Of a stretch of 8,433 bases of DNA, positions 1-5,542 are shown in pieces (positions within the stretch are counted from its first letter, which is position 1; the number at the start of each line of letters is the position of its first letter). A model generated the notes under the pieces. That model worked only from the letters and a program-made list of their open reading frames with translations. It did no database searches and was not told the DNA's origin. Source of the stretch: UBA4292 sp964648695. GTDB lineage: Bacteria; Bacillota; Clostridia; Lachnospirales; Lachnospiraceae. Position numbers and translations under genes: made by a program. The stretch is taken from positions 1 through 8,433 of the forward strand of contig CAZYLH010000056.1 of the NCBI GenBank assembly GCA_964648695.1, read 5' to 3'.

Positions 1-241
1 GAGGAATCTGCGGATATTCCTCCCGATGGACAAGCCCGTCTGCTTCTAATTCTTTAAGGGTCATGCTTAGCGTTTTATAGGAAATGCTTTTGATATATTT
101 TTTCAGTTCGTTAAAGCGCACAACCTCAAAGTCCATCAAGGCATATAGGATAAACATCTTGTATTTCCCCTGAATTAAGGACATGGTATAGTTGAATCCA
201 GTGTCTTCCAATTTTGCGTCTTTAATGCACTCAATGCTCAT
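1..241 (-). CDS. HxlR-family (DUF24) winged-helix transcriptional regulator, partial
   Basis: The first 80 codons of a minus-strand gene are visible; the 3' end lies beyond the left edge. HxlR proteins are small dimeric winged-helix DNA-binding proteins, about 100-120 residues long, and many sense electrophiles or redox state. The visible part follows the family order: a first helix with IQGKYKMFILYAL (about 23-35), then VRFNELKKYIKSIS (41-54), then the recognition region TLSMTLKELEADGLVHR (57-73), then the start of the wing with EYPQIP. Cys5 sits near the N terminus, roughly where YodB-type members carry their redox cysteine, but the usual CP motif is absent. The ATG at 241-239 is preceded by AGGAG (complement of 250-254) at good spacing. 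The gene is divergent from metY, so it may regulate itself and the sulfur operon; that role is inferred from position only. Confidence 0.88.
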   Translation of the reverse strand, partial: MSIECIKDAKLEDTGFNYTMSLIQGKYKMFILYALMDFEVVRFNELKKYIKSISYKTLSMTLKELEADGLVHREEYPQIP

Positions 242-259
242 TTTACACTCTCCTAAAGG

Positions 260-297
260 TTAGTATATTGTTTTGATGTTAGTATCTCACTTTGATG
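260..297. repeat. 19-bp tandem direct repeat, candidate operator
   Basis: Two adjacent 19-bp units, 260-278 and 279-297, agree at 15 of 19 positions. Both begin with TTAGTAT and end with TTGATG; only the centre differs. They lie between the predicted hxlR promoter and its ribosome binding site, inside the likely 5' leader. The word TAGTAT occurs again at 335-340, touching the hxlR -10 element, and inverted as ATACTA at 499-504 downstream of the metY promoter. HxlR-family operators are often built from TACT/AGTA half-sites, so autoregulation is a reasonable guess, but it is not shown by the sequence alone. Confidence 0.5.
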
Positions 298-330
298 TGC
301 GTGCTTGTCTTTCGCCTTATTCTTGGTACA

Positions 331-359
331 ATCATAGTATCAAAAATGGATAAAGTCAA
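331..359 (-). promoter_or_regulatory. Predicted sigma-A promoter of the HxlR gene
   Basis: On the minus strand, TTGACT (complement of 354-359) is followed after 17 bp by TATGAT (complement of 331-336). Both boxes are one base from consensus and the spacing is ideal. Transcription would start near 324-326, leaving a leader of about 80 nt that contains the 19-bp tandem repeat and the AGGAG ribosome binding site. Confidence 0.65.
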
Positions 360-452
360 TCCGGAAATTCGCCCGGCAAAATAAAGTCTGAAGTGAAAAG
401 TTTGTCCTTGCGGTAAATGGGGGCGTGTAAATGAAAAAAAGCATTTTCTCTG

Positions 453-481
453 TTGACATGTCAGATTTGTATTGTTATAAT
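453..481 (+). promoter_or_regulatory. Perfect-consensus sigma-A promoter of the metY operon
   Basis: TTGACA at 453-458 and TATAAT at 476-481 are separated by exactly 17 bp, so both boxes match consensus fully. The expected start is near 487-489, giving a leader of about 60 nt before metY. Such a strong promoter normally needs a repressor if expression is to be controlled, which fits the dyad immediately downstream. The leader is too short for a T-box or SAM riboswitch. Confidence 0.85.
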
Positions 482-491
482 TACGCACATC

Positions 492-512
492 CACCAACAT
501 ACTAGTTAGGTG
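492..512 (+). promoter_or_regulatory. Imperfect dyad in the metY leader, candidate operator or RNA hairpin
   Basis: CACCAAC (492-498) faces GTT-A-GGTG (505-512) across the 6-nt centre ATACTA. The match is seven pairs with one bulged A. Outer TTAC (481-484) and GTAA (514-517) may extend the symmetry. The dyad starts within a few bases of the predicted transcription start, a classic position for a repressor site. Candidate binders are the Rrf2 protein encoded at the end of this operon or the divergent HxlR protein, since the centre contains ATACTA. It could instead be an mRNA stem-loop. Confidence 0.45.
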
Positions 513-548
513 TGTAAATATAATTACAAACGAAGGGAGCCCCAAACT

Positions 549-1838
549 ATGTCAAATCGCAAATTCGAAACACTTCAGTTACACGCCGGTCAGGAAACCC
601 CGGATCCTGCAACGGACGCGCGCGCGGTGCCGATTTATGCCACCACATCATATGTATTTCATAACTGTGAGCACGCCGCTGCCAGGTTTGATCTGCGCGA
701 TGCGGGAAACATATACAGTCGTCTCACGAATTCCACGCAGGATGTGCTTGAAAAGCGTATAGCCGCTTTGGAGGGCGGCGTGGCCGCACTTGCCCTTTCT
801 TCCGGCGCGGCTGCTATCACTTACACAATCGAGGCACTTGCACAAAACGGCGGGCACATTGTGGCGCAAAAGACCATTTATGGCGGCAGCTATAATCTGC
901 TCTCGCACACACTGCCAAACTTTTCTATCACCACAAGCTTTGTAAATATCCATGACTTGGACGAGGTTGAGCGCGCTATCCAGTCTAACACGCGCGCCAT
1001 CTTTATAGAGACCCTTGGAAATCCTAACAGCGATATCCCTGATATAGATGCCCTGGCAAAGCTGGCACACCGTCACGGCCTGCCTCTTGTGGTGGATAAC
1101 ACCTTTGGCACGCCTTATCTCATTCGCCCCATTGAGCATGGTGCGGATATAGTTGTCCATTCTGCCACAAAATTTCTTGGCGGCCACGGCACTACGCTTG
1201 GCGGCGTCATTGTGGACTCGGGTAAGTTTGACTGGTCAGCTTCCCCTAAATTCCCGGCAATCGCCAAGCCAAACCCCAGCTATCACGGGACATCATTTGT
1301 AAAGGCGGCGGGAGCGGCAGCTTTTGTCACCTACATTCGCGCTATACTTTTGAGGGATACGGGCGCGTGCATCTCCCCATTTGCAGCATTTCTTCTTTTG
1401 CAGGGAGTGGAGACATTGTCCTTGCGCATAGAGCGCCATGTGGAAAATACCAAAAAGGTTGTCGCATTTTTGGCGAACCATCCGCAGGTGGAGAGGGTAA
1501 ACCACCCTTCATTGCTAGAGCACCCTGATAATGCGCTGTATCAGAAATATTTCCCAAACGGCGGAGGCTCAATTTTTACCTTTAACATTAAGGGCGGACA
1601 GAGGGAGGCTTTTAAGTTTATTGACAGCCTGAAAATCTTTTCTCTTCTTGCAAATGTTGCCGATGCAAAGAGTCTTATCATCCATCCGGCTACCACAACC
1701 CACAGCCAGCTAACGAAAGAAGAGCTTTCCGAGCAGGATATTAAGCCAAACACAATCAGGGTATCCATTGGCACGGAGCATATAGATGATATTATCGCAG
1801 ACCTGCAGCAGGGTTTTACGTCAATCAAGGAGGCATAG
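549..1838 (+). CDS. metY: O-acetylhomoserine sulfhydrylase (MetY), PLP-dependent
   Basis: This cytoplasmic Cys/Met-metabolism PLP enzyme forms homocysteine from O-acetylhomoserine and sulfide. The 429-residue length is typical of MetY and longer than the roughly 380-400 residues of MetB/MetC. Visible motifs are YSRLTNSTQDVLE (56 onward), SSGAAAI (84-90, cofactor phosphate binding), VVDNTFGTP with Asp183 (pyridine nitrogen contact) and SATKFLGGHG with Lys208, the Schiff-base lysine. The MetY-type insertion around KPNPSYHGTSF is present. I chose ATG 549, preceded by AAGGGAG at 533-539, over an in-frame ATG at 510 that has no ribosome binding site. It leads the operon; cysK follows after 3 bp, with its AAGGAGG inside the metY 3' end. 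Twelve of 17 Arg codons are CGC or CGT and none is AGA, unlike ispE downstream. MetY-type enzymes sometimes act on O-acetylserine as well, so the exact substrate is inferred. Confidence 0.93.
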   Translation: MSNRKFETLQLHAGQETPDPATDARAVPIYATTSYVFHNCEHAAARFDLRDAGNIYSRLTNSTQDVLEKRIAALEGGVAALALSSGAAAITYTIEALAQNGGHIVAQKTIYGGSYNLLSHTLPNFSITTSFVNIHDLDEVERAIQSNTRAIFIETLGNPNSDIPDIDALAKLAHRHGLPLVVDNTFGTPYLIRPIEHGADIVVHSATKFLGGHGTTLGGVIVDSGKFDWSASPKFPAIAKPNPSYHGTSFVKAAGAAAFVTYIRAILLRDTGACISPFAAFLLLQGVETLSLRIERHVENTKKVVAFLANHPQVERVNHPSLLEHPDNALYQKYFPNGGGSIFTFNIKGGQREAFKFIDSLKIFSLLANVADAKSLIIHPATTTHSQLTKEELSEQDIKPNTIRVSIGTEHIDDIIADLQQGFTSIKEA

Positions 1839-1841
1839 ACT

Positions 1842-2650
1842 ATGAGCCGTATCTATACATCCGTCGATCAGCTGATTGGCAATACACCGCTTTTGGAGTT
1901 GACTAACATTAAGAGGGAGTTTAATCTTAACGCCAGGGTTCTAGCAAAGCTTGAATATTTTAATCCCGCCGGGTCAGCCAAGGATCGCATTGCAAAGGCG
2001 ATAATTGATGACGCAGAGCGTTCTGGGCGTCTTAAGGAGGGTTCAGTTATTATTGAGCCCACCTCCGGAAATACAGGGATAGGACTTGCCTGCGTGGCAG
2101 CCGCAAGAGGCTATAAGGTAATCCTTGTTATGCCAGAAACCATGTCAATAGAGCGGCGCCAAATCTTAAAGGCTTACGGCGCAGAGCTGGTGCTTACAGA
2201 TGGGGCAAAGGGAATGAAAGGCGCTATCGAAAAGGCGCAGGAGCTGGCGGCAAATATAAAAAGAAGTTTCTGCCCCGGGCAATTTTCAAACCCATCCAAT
2301 CCGAAAGCACATAGGGAAACTACCGGCCCGGAAATTTTTGAAGATACGGATGGTGAGATTGATATTTTTGTTGCGGGCGTTGGAACCGGCGGAACAATCA
2401 CCGGTGTAGGTGAATATTTAAAGAGTAAAAAGCCGGATGTGCAGATTATTGCGGTGGAGCCTGCCTCGTCCGCTGTGCTTTCTACTGGCATTGCCGGGAC
2501 ACATAAAATACAGGGAATTGGCGCAGGCTTCATTCCGGATGTGCTAAACACAAAAATTTACGATGAGATTATTCCTGTAGAGGATAGTGATGCTTTTGCA
2601 ACCGGGAATATGATCGCAAAAAAAGAGGGCTTTCTTGTGGGAATATCCTC
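1842..2650 (+). CDS. cysK: Cysteine synthase (O-acetylserine sulfhydrylase), 3' end lost in assembly gap
   Basis: This PLP enzyme makes cysteine from O-acetylserine and sulfide. About 270 of the usual 305-310 residues are visible. Motifs in order are IGNTPLLEL (12-20), NPAGSAKDRI with the PLP lysine Lys47, PTSGNTG (73-79, substrate loop), GTGGTITG (181-188, PLP phosphate) and HKIQGIGAGFIPDVLN (221-236), which favours CysK over cystathionine beta-synthase. The sequence stops at GISS, where the family normally continues with about 38 more residues, so the end lies in the N run. Start ATG 1842 has AAGGAGG at 1827-1833, within the end of metY, consistent with translational coupling. In Bacillus, CysK also acts as partner of the Rrf2 repressor CymR, and an Rrf2 gene follows here. 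The frame reads through the Ns into that gene only by chance of gap length. Confidence 0.93.
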
Positions 2651-2750
2651 NNNNNNNNNNNNNNNNNNNNNNNNNNNNNNNNNNNNNNNNNNNNNNNNNN
2701 NNNNNNNNNNNNNNNNNNNNNNNNNNNNNNNNNNNNNNNNNNNNNNNNNN
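2651..2750. other. Assembly gap of exactly 100 Ns
   Basis: All 100 positions are N, a conventional placeholder for a gap of unknown size. Flanking content shows the real gap is longer: roughly 38 codons of cysK plus stop, an intergenic stretch and about 31 codons of the Rrf2 gene are missing, together at least about 210 bp. The contig order looks plausible because both sides are cysteine-metabolism genes on the same strand. Confidence 0.97.
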
Positions 2751-3074
2751 GCAAATCGACAGGACATTTCTTTAAAATATTTGGAGAGGATTATGCCTGC
2801 CCTGTCTAAAAACGGCCTTGTGGACTGCGTTCACGGAAAAGGCGGCGGATATCGCCTAAGCAGGCGGCCGGAGGAGTACACGGCGGGAGAAATACTTCAT
2901 CTGGTAGAAGGGGATCTCGCTCCCGTGGCGTGCTTGGCGTGTGGTGCAAAGCCATGCCCCAGAAGAGAGAAATGTAAGACCATTTCAATGTGGGCAAGGT
3001 TTTATGAGATAACGAATGAATATTTTTACGGTATCACAATCGCAGATCTTTTGGGCGATGAGAAAAAAACTTAA
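2751..3074 (+). CDS. Rrf2-family transcriptional regulator, 5' end lost in assembly gap (CymR/IscR-like)
   Basis: The last 107 codons of an Rrf2 winged-helix regulator are visible. By alignment from memory with CymR, which has SIAQTNNLSEHYLE, about 31 N-terminal residues are missing, giving roughly 138 in total. The helix-turn-helix remainder ANRQDISLKYLERIMPAL, the wing KGGGYRLSRRPEEYTAGEIL and the dimerisation helix MWARFYEITNEYF are clear. Between them lies a cysteine cluster, C-x2-C-x4-C-x5-C, within residues estimated at 92-106. IscR carries its three Fe-S ligands in the same region, whereas CymR has none. It may therefore bind an Fe-S cluster or another cofactor. Its place behind metY-cysK suggests control of cysteine or methionine synthesis, with autoregulation. 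A terminator follows 17 bp downstream. Confidence 0.88.
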   Translation, partial: ANRQDISLKYLERIMPALSKNGLVDCVHGKGGGYRLSRRPEEYTAGEILHLVEGDLAPVACLACGAKPCPRREKCKTISMWARFYEITNEYFYGITIADLLGDEKKT

Positions 3075-3091
3075 AAATACCCTAACTGCGG

Positions 3092-3130
3092 CCCGCCGGA
3101 AACCCCATCCGGTGGGTTTGCTGTGTTTTT
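3092..3130 (+). terminator. Intrinsic terminator of the metY-cysK-rrf2 operon
   Basis: CCCGCCGGA (3092-3100) pairs with TCCGGTGGG (3108-3116) as a 9-bp GC-rich stem with one G-U pair and a 7-nt loop. It is followed by TTT and, after a short interruption, TTTTT at 3126-3130. The interrupted T tract makes it less than ideal, but position and stem strength fit a terminator. Confidence 0.7.
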
Positions 3131-3162
3131 AGGGGAGCTTACTTACCGGTTAAATTTTATGC

Positions 3163-3190
3163 TTGTAAAAAGGCAAAGAAAGTGTATAAT
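3163..3190 (+). promoter_or_regulatory. Predicted sigma-A promoter of the ispE operon
   Basis: TATAAT at 3185-3190 is a perfect -10 box; TTGTAA at 3163-3168 is a moderate -35 box at 16-bp spacing. The expected start is near 3197, inside the TTGTA/TACAA dyad listed separately. Confidence 0.6.
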
Positions 3191-3193
3191 GAA

Positions 3194-3213
3194 TTGTATC
3201 AAAATACGTACAA
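3194..3213 (+). promoter_or_regulatory. TTGTA-N10-TACAA dyad at the ispE transcription start
   Basis: TTGTA at 3194-3198 is mirrored by TACAA at 3209-3213 with 10 bp between. The dyad begins 4 bp after the -10 box. FadR-type GntR sites are usually compact GT-AC dyads, so the half-sites look right but the spacing is wider than usual. The GntR regulator encoded in the same operon is the natural candidate binder; this is inference. Confidence 0.3.
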
Positions 3214-3234
3214 AACTGGATGAGAGGTGTGAGC

Positions 3235-4155
3235 GTGGATTACATCAGGTTAAAAGCCCGTGGAAAGATTAATCTGGCGCTGGATGTGACGGGCATCCGC
3301 CCAAATGGATACCATGATGTGCGGATGATCATGCAGAGTATCGGCATCTATGACGGTCTGGATATAAAAAGAATGGCGGAGCCGGGGATAAAGCTGGATT
3401 CAAATTTAAAATTTCTTGCGTCTGAAAACAATCTGGCATACAGGGCGGCAAAGCTTTTGATGGATGAATTTTCGCCGGGGGAGGGCGTAAGGATTTATCT
3501 TTATAAGTACATTCCCATATCCGCAGGACTTGCGGGAGGAAGCACGGACGCTGCCGCTGTGCTATACGGCATGAACCGGATTTTAGGACTGGGACTTACA
3601 GATCAGGAGCTTAGAGAGCGCGGCGCAAAGCTGGGAGCGGACGTCCCCTTTTGCCTGATGAGAGGAACCGTTCTGGCGGAAGGAGTTGGAGAAATCCTAA
3701 CGCCCCTGCCGCCAGCTCCTAACTGTCATGTGATCATCGCAAAGCCGCCGGTGGGCGTGTCAACGAAGATGGTTTATGAAGCCTTTGATAAGATAGAGGT
3801 TTTAGATCGCCCGGACATAGGCGGTATGATAAACGCCATAGAGGCGGGGGATCTTTTAGGGATGGCATCGCTTATGAAAAATGTGTTAGAGGAGGTAACC
3901 ATCCCCATGCACCCGGTGATCAAGGAGATAAAGGAGCTGCTAGTAGAAAAGGGAGCCATCGGCGCCATGATGAGTGGAAGCGGCCCCACGGTCTTTGGAT
4001 TGTTTGCGGATGAGGAGCAGGCAAGGCTTGCCTATAGGGCGCTGCGGGAGAGCCGCATGGCTTCCCAGGTTTATCTGACAGAAATGTATCAAGAGAGAAA
4101 AAACAGATTCCACGAATCTTACAAGGAAGGAACAAGACGGTATGCAGGAAGATAA
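3235..4155 (+). CDS. ispE: 4-diphosphocytidyl-2-C-methyl-D-erythritol kinase (IspE)
   Basis: IspE is a GHMP-family kinase that phosphorylates the 2-hydroxyl of CDP-methylerythritol with ATP, a cytosolic step of the methylerythritol phosphate route to isoprenoids, including the undecaprenyl carrier. From the chosen start it has 306 residues, normal for the family. It shows GKINLALDVTGIRPNGYH with Lys11, the glycine-rich ATP loop PISAGLAGGSTDAAA, LGADVPFC with Asp136 (catalytic pair with Lys11) and the C-terminal MMSGSGPTVFGLF. I chose GTG 3235 because GAGAGGTG lies just upstream at 3222-3229 and the protein then begins DYIRLKARGKINL, as in relatives; ATG 3220 is in frame, would add five residues and lacks a ribosome binding site. 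Its 3' end overlaps the GntR gene by 14 bp. Confidence 0.95.
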   Translation: MDYIRLKARGKINLALDVTGIRPNGYHDVRMIMQSIGIYDGLDIKRMAEPGIKLDSNLKFLASENNLAYRAAKLLMDEFSPGEGVRIYLYKYIPISAGLAGGSTDAAAVLYGMNRILGLGLTDQELRERGAKLGADVPFCLMRGTVLAEGVGEILTPLPPAPNCHVIIAKPPVGVSTKMVYEAFDKIEVLDRPDIGGMINAIEAGDLLGMASLMKNVLEEVTIPMHPVIKEIKELLVEKGAIGAMMSGSGPTVFGLFADEEQARLAYRALRESRMASQVYLTEMYQERKNRFHESYKEGTRRYAGR

Positions 4156-4834
4156 GATTGAGGAATATTTAAAAAGTAACATGAGCTCATATTTGCCGCT
4201 CAGGGATATTGTCTTTAACACTCTGCGCCAGGCCATTTTAAAAGGGGAGCTGGCACCTGGAGAGCGTCTGATGGAGGTAAGCCTTGCTCAAAAGCTTGGG
4301 GTGAGCAGAACGCCGGTGAGGGAGGCTATTCGAAAGCTGGAGCTTGAGGGACTGGTGTTAATGATACCTAGAAAGGGAGCTGAGGTGGCGCGGATTTCTG
4401 AAAAAAGCCTCAGGGATGTGCTGGAGGTCAGGCGGGGCTTGGAAGATTTAGCTGTGGAGCTTGCCTGTGAGAGAATAACCCAGAACCAGATTATGGAGCT
4501 TAGAAAGGCAAATGTTCAGTTTGAAAATTCCCTTACCAGCAATGACGTGACAGCCATCGCGGAAGCCGACGAGCGTTTTCATGAGATAATATATAAGGCT
4601 ACGGGAAATGACAAGCTGATACAGGTGATCAACAATATCAAGGAGCAGATGTATCGCTACCGTCTAGAATACATTAAGGACAACGCCAAACGTCAGGATC
4701 TAGTAAGTGAACACAAGGCGATAGTTATCGCTCTGGAGCAGGGAAATCTACTAGAGGCAAAGGAACGGATGCGCCGCCATATAGAAAATCAGGAGATCAC
4801 GGTTATAAATAACATCAAAGGCGCAAAAGCCTGA
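4142..4834 (+). CDS. GntR/FadR-subfamily transcriptional regulator with FCD ligand-binding domain
   Basis: The protein has 230 residues, typical of the FCD group. The N-terminal GntR winged helix (about 18-83) contains LRQAILKGELAPGERLMEVSLAQKLGVSRTPVREAIRKLELEGLV in family order. The C-terminal all-helical FCD domain (about 89-217) keeps the usual metal-binding set: Asp143 and His147 in ADERFHEII, His191 in SEHKAIV and His213 in MRRHIE. FCD regulators generally bind small carboxylates through a metal at this site; the ligand here cannot be read from sequence. ATG 4142 lies within ispE and follows AAGGAAGG at 4123-4130, suggesting translational coupling; Met14 is an alternative start. Sharing a transcript with ispE says little about its target, and no catabolic genes are adjacent. 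Confidence 0.93.
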   Translation: MQEDKIEEYLKSNMSSYLPLRDIVFNTLRQAILKGELAPGERLMEVSLAQKLGVSRTPVREAIRKLELEGLVLMIPRKGAEVARISEKSLRDVLEVRRGLEDLAVELACERITQNQIMELRKANVQFENSLTSNDVTAIAEADERFHEIIYKATGNDKLIQVINNIKEQMYRYRLEYIKDNAKRQDLVSEHKAIVIALEQGNLLEAKERMRRHIENQEITVINNIKGAKA

Positions 4835-4862
4835 TACAAATCTTTTTAACAGAGTGGATGAA

Positions 4863-5294
4863 ATGAAAAGAGCGGCAAGGATTAGAATATATGGCATACA
4901 GCAGATAGATGGGGAGGAAGAGCAGCAGGAAATTGTGACAGAGGGAGAGTACTATGTGCGGGATGGAAAGCATTTCCTGCTCTATGAGGAGACCTTAGAG
5001 GATGGTCGAAATGTTCGCACACTTATAAAGGATAATCTTGACTATGTTGAGGTTTTAAAGAGCGGATATGTACACACAAGGATGCGCTTTTTAGAAGGAA
5101 CTTATTATGAGAGCGAGTATAAAACACCCATGGGTAGTTTAAGCCTTAAAACAGAGACAAAAAGGATTGACAGAAACTTAATGACGGATGAAATGTGCTG
5201 GGAGCTTCACTATTCTGTAATAATGGATGGTCACCATATAAGCGATAATGTGTTAAAGATAGAGGTTAATTTGAAAAAGGATTGCGCCAGATAG
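4863..5294 (+). CDS. DUF1934 (YwiB-like) beta-barrel protein of unknown function
   Basis: The gene encodes 143 residues from ATG 4863, or 146 from an in-frame GTG at 4854. AGAGTGG at 4851-4857 suits ATG 4863 as a weak ribosome binding site but would overlap the GTG, so I prefer ATG. The pattern matches the YwiB family, a lipocalin-like barrel: an N-terminal strand (KRAARIRIYGIQ), EIVTEGEYYVRDGKHFLLYEE, then GYVHTRMRFLEGTYYESEYKTPMGSLSLKTETKRID and a final strand near VLKIEVNL. There is no signal peptide or membrane segment, and the biochemical role is unknown. In Bacillus, ywiB precedes argS; here the operon ends instead. It lies 28 bp after the GntR gene, probably on the same transcript. Confidence 0.85.
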   Translation: MKRAARIRIYGIQQIDGEEEQQEIVTEGEYYVRDGKHFLLYEETLEDGRNVRTLIKDNLDYVEVLKSGYVHTRMRFLEGTYYESEYKTPMGSLSLKTETKRIDRNLMTDEMCWELHYSVIMDGHHISDNVLKIEVNLKKDCAR

Positions 5295-5376
5295 GTAGCA
5301 TAAAGATGCATATTGCAGGAGCTATACAAACTGACTCTTGTAAAGATTTAAGGTGCGGGAAAAAAGCGAAAAAGCC

Positions 5377-5392
5377 CATGGCTTTAGCCATG
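5377..5392. repeat. CATGGC-TTTA-GCCATG hairpin, possibly an IS200/IS605-type end remnant
   Basis: CATGGCT (5377-5383) and AGCCATG (5386-5392) form a near-perfect palindrome, effectively a 6-bp stem with a TTTA loop. It is preceded by AAAAAGCC and followed by AATAGCCCACTTGAC. Subterminal hairpins of this kind, with a GGCTTTAGCC core, are common at ends of IS200/IS605 elements in Firmicutes. No transposase or TnpB coding sequence is visible nearby, so at most a relic or a REP-like copy is present. Confidence 0.35.
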
Positions 5393-5418
5393 AATAGCCC
5401 ACTTGACAGAGTATAATT

Positions 5419-5476
5419 AAGATTAAGAAAACCTTCAGGGACAGCGAGCGCTGCAACTGAAGGTTTTTTTAATCTT
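5419..5476 (+). terminator. Long two-tier terminator hairpin, probably bidirectional
   Basis: Positions 5419-5438 pair with 5457-5476 as a 20-bp stem (one G-U), then a symmetric 3x3 internal loop, then CAGCG/CGCTG (5442-5446 with 5449-5453) around a 2-nt tip. The right arm holds seven Ts at 5464-5470, giving a plus-strand terminator for the ispE operon. The left arm reads TTTTCTTAATCTT on the minus strand, so it can also end murG transcription arriving from the right. It sits between the two convergent units. Confidence 0.82.
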
Positions 5477-5492
5477 TGCGCATCAAAAGATT

Positions 5493-5520
5493 ATGCTTAT
5501 TTGAGGGCGTAAGCCCGCAT
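5493..5520 (+). repeat. Small hairpin with GTAA tetraloop between convergent genes
   Basis: GGGC (5505-5508), GTAA (5509-5512) and GCCC (5513-5516) form a short stem with a GNRA-type loop on the plus strand. ATGC (5493-5496) and GCAT (5517-5520) add an outer pairing across an 8-nt bulge. It has no T tract. It may be part of a transcript end or an element relic; I cannot assign a function. Confidence 0.3.
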
Positions 5521-5542
5521 GACCTTTTAGGATTGTTTATAT

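Noticed and set aside
279..545. 88-codon minus-strand reading frame in the hxlR-metY intergenic region
   Set aside because: It covers both promoters and the repeats, lacks a ribosome binding site, and its translation resembles no family I know.
510..548. Upstream in-frame ATG extending metY by 13 residues
   Set aside because: No ribosome binding site precedes it, it would start within the dyad, and homologues begin near the ATG at 549, which has AAGGGAG.
488..548. T-box or SAM riboswitch ahead of metY
   Set aside because: The leader is only about 60 nt and shows neither the T-box sequence nor a SAM aptamer layout.
648..1187. 179-codon minus-strand reading frame opposite metY
   Set aside because: It has no family resemblance and lies wholly antisense to a well-supported gene.
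1842..3074. A single 410-residue CysK-Rrf2 fusion protein
   Set aside because: The frame passes through 100 Ns and both partners are truncated at the gap; it is two genes.
3220..3234. ATG start for ispE five codons upstream
   Set aside because: No ribosome binding site precedes it, while GAGAGGTG fits the GTG at 3235.
5306..5416. 36-codon plus-strand reading frame after the DUF1934 gene
   Set aside because: Its ribosome binding site is poor, it reads through the palindrome (KKPMALAM is the translated hairpin), and no homology is recognisable.
5404..5417. TTGACA and TATAAT close together before the long hairpin
   Set aside because: Only 2 bp separate them, so they cannot serve as one promoter; no -35 lies at 16-18 bp from the TATAAT.
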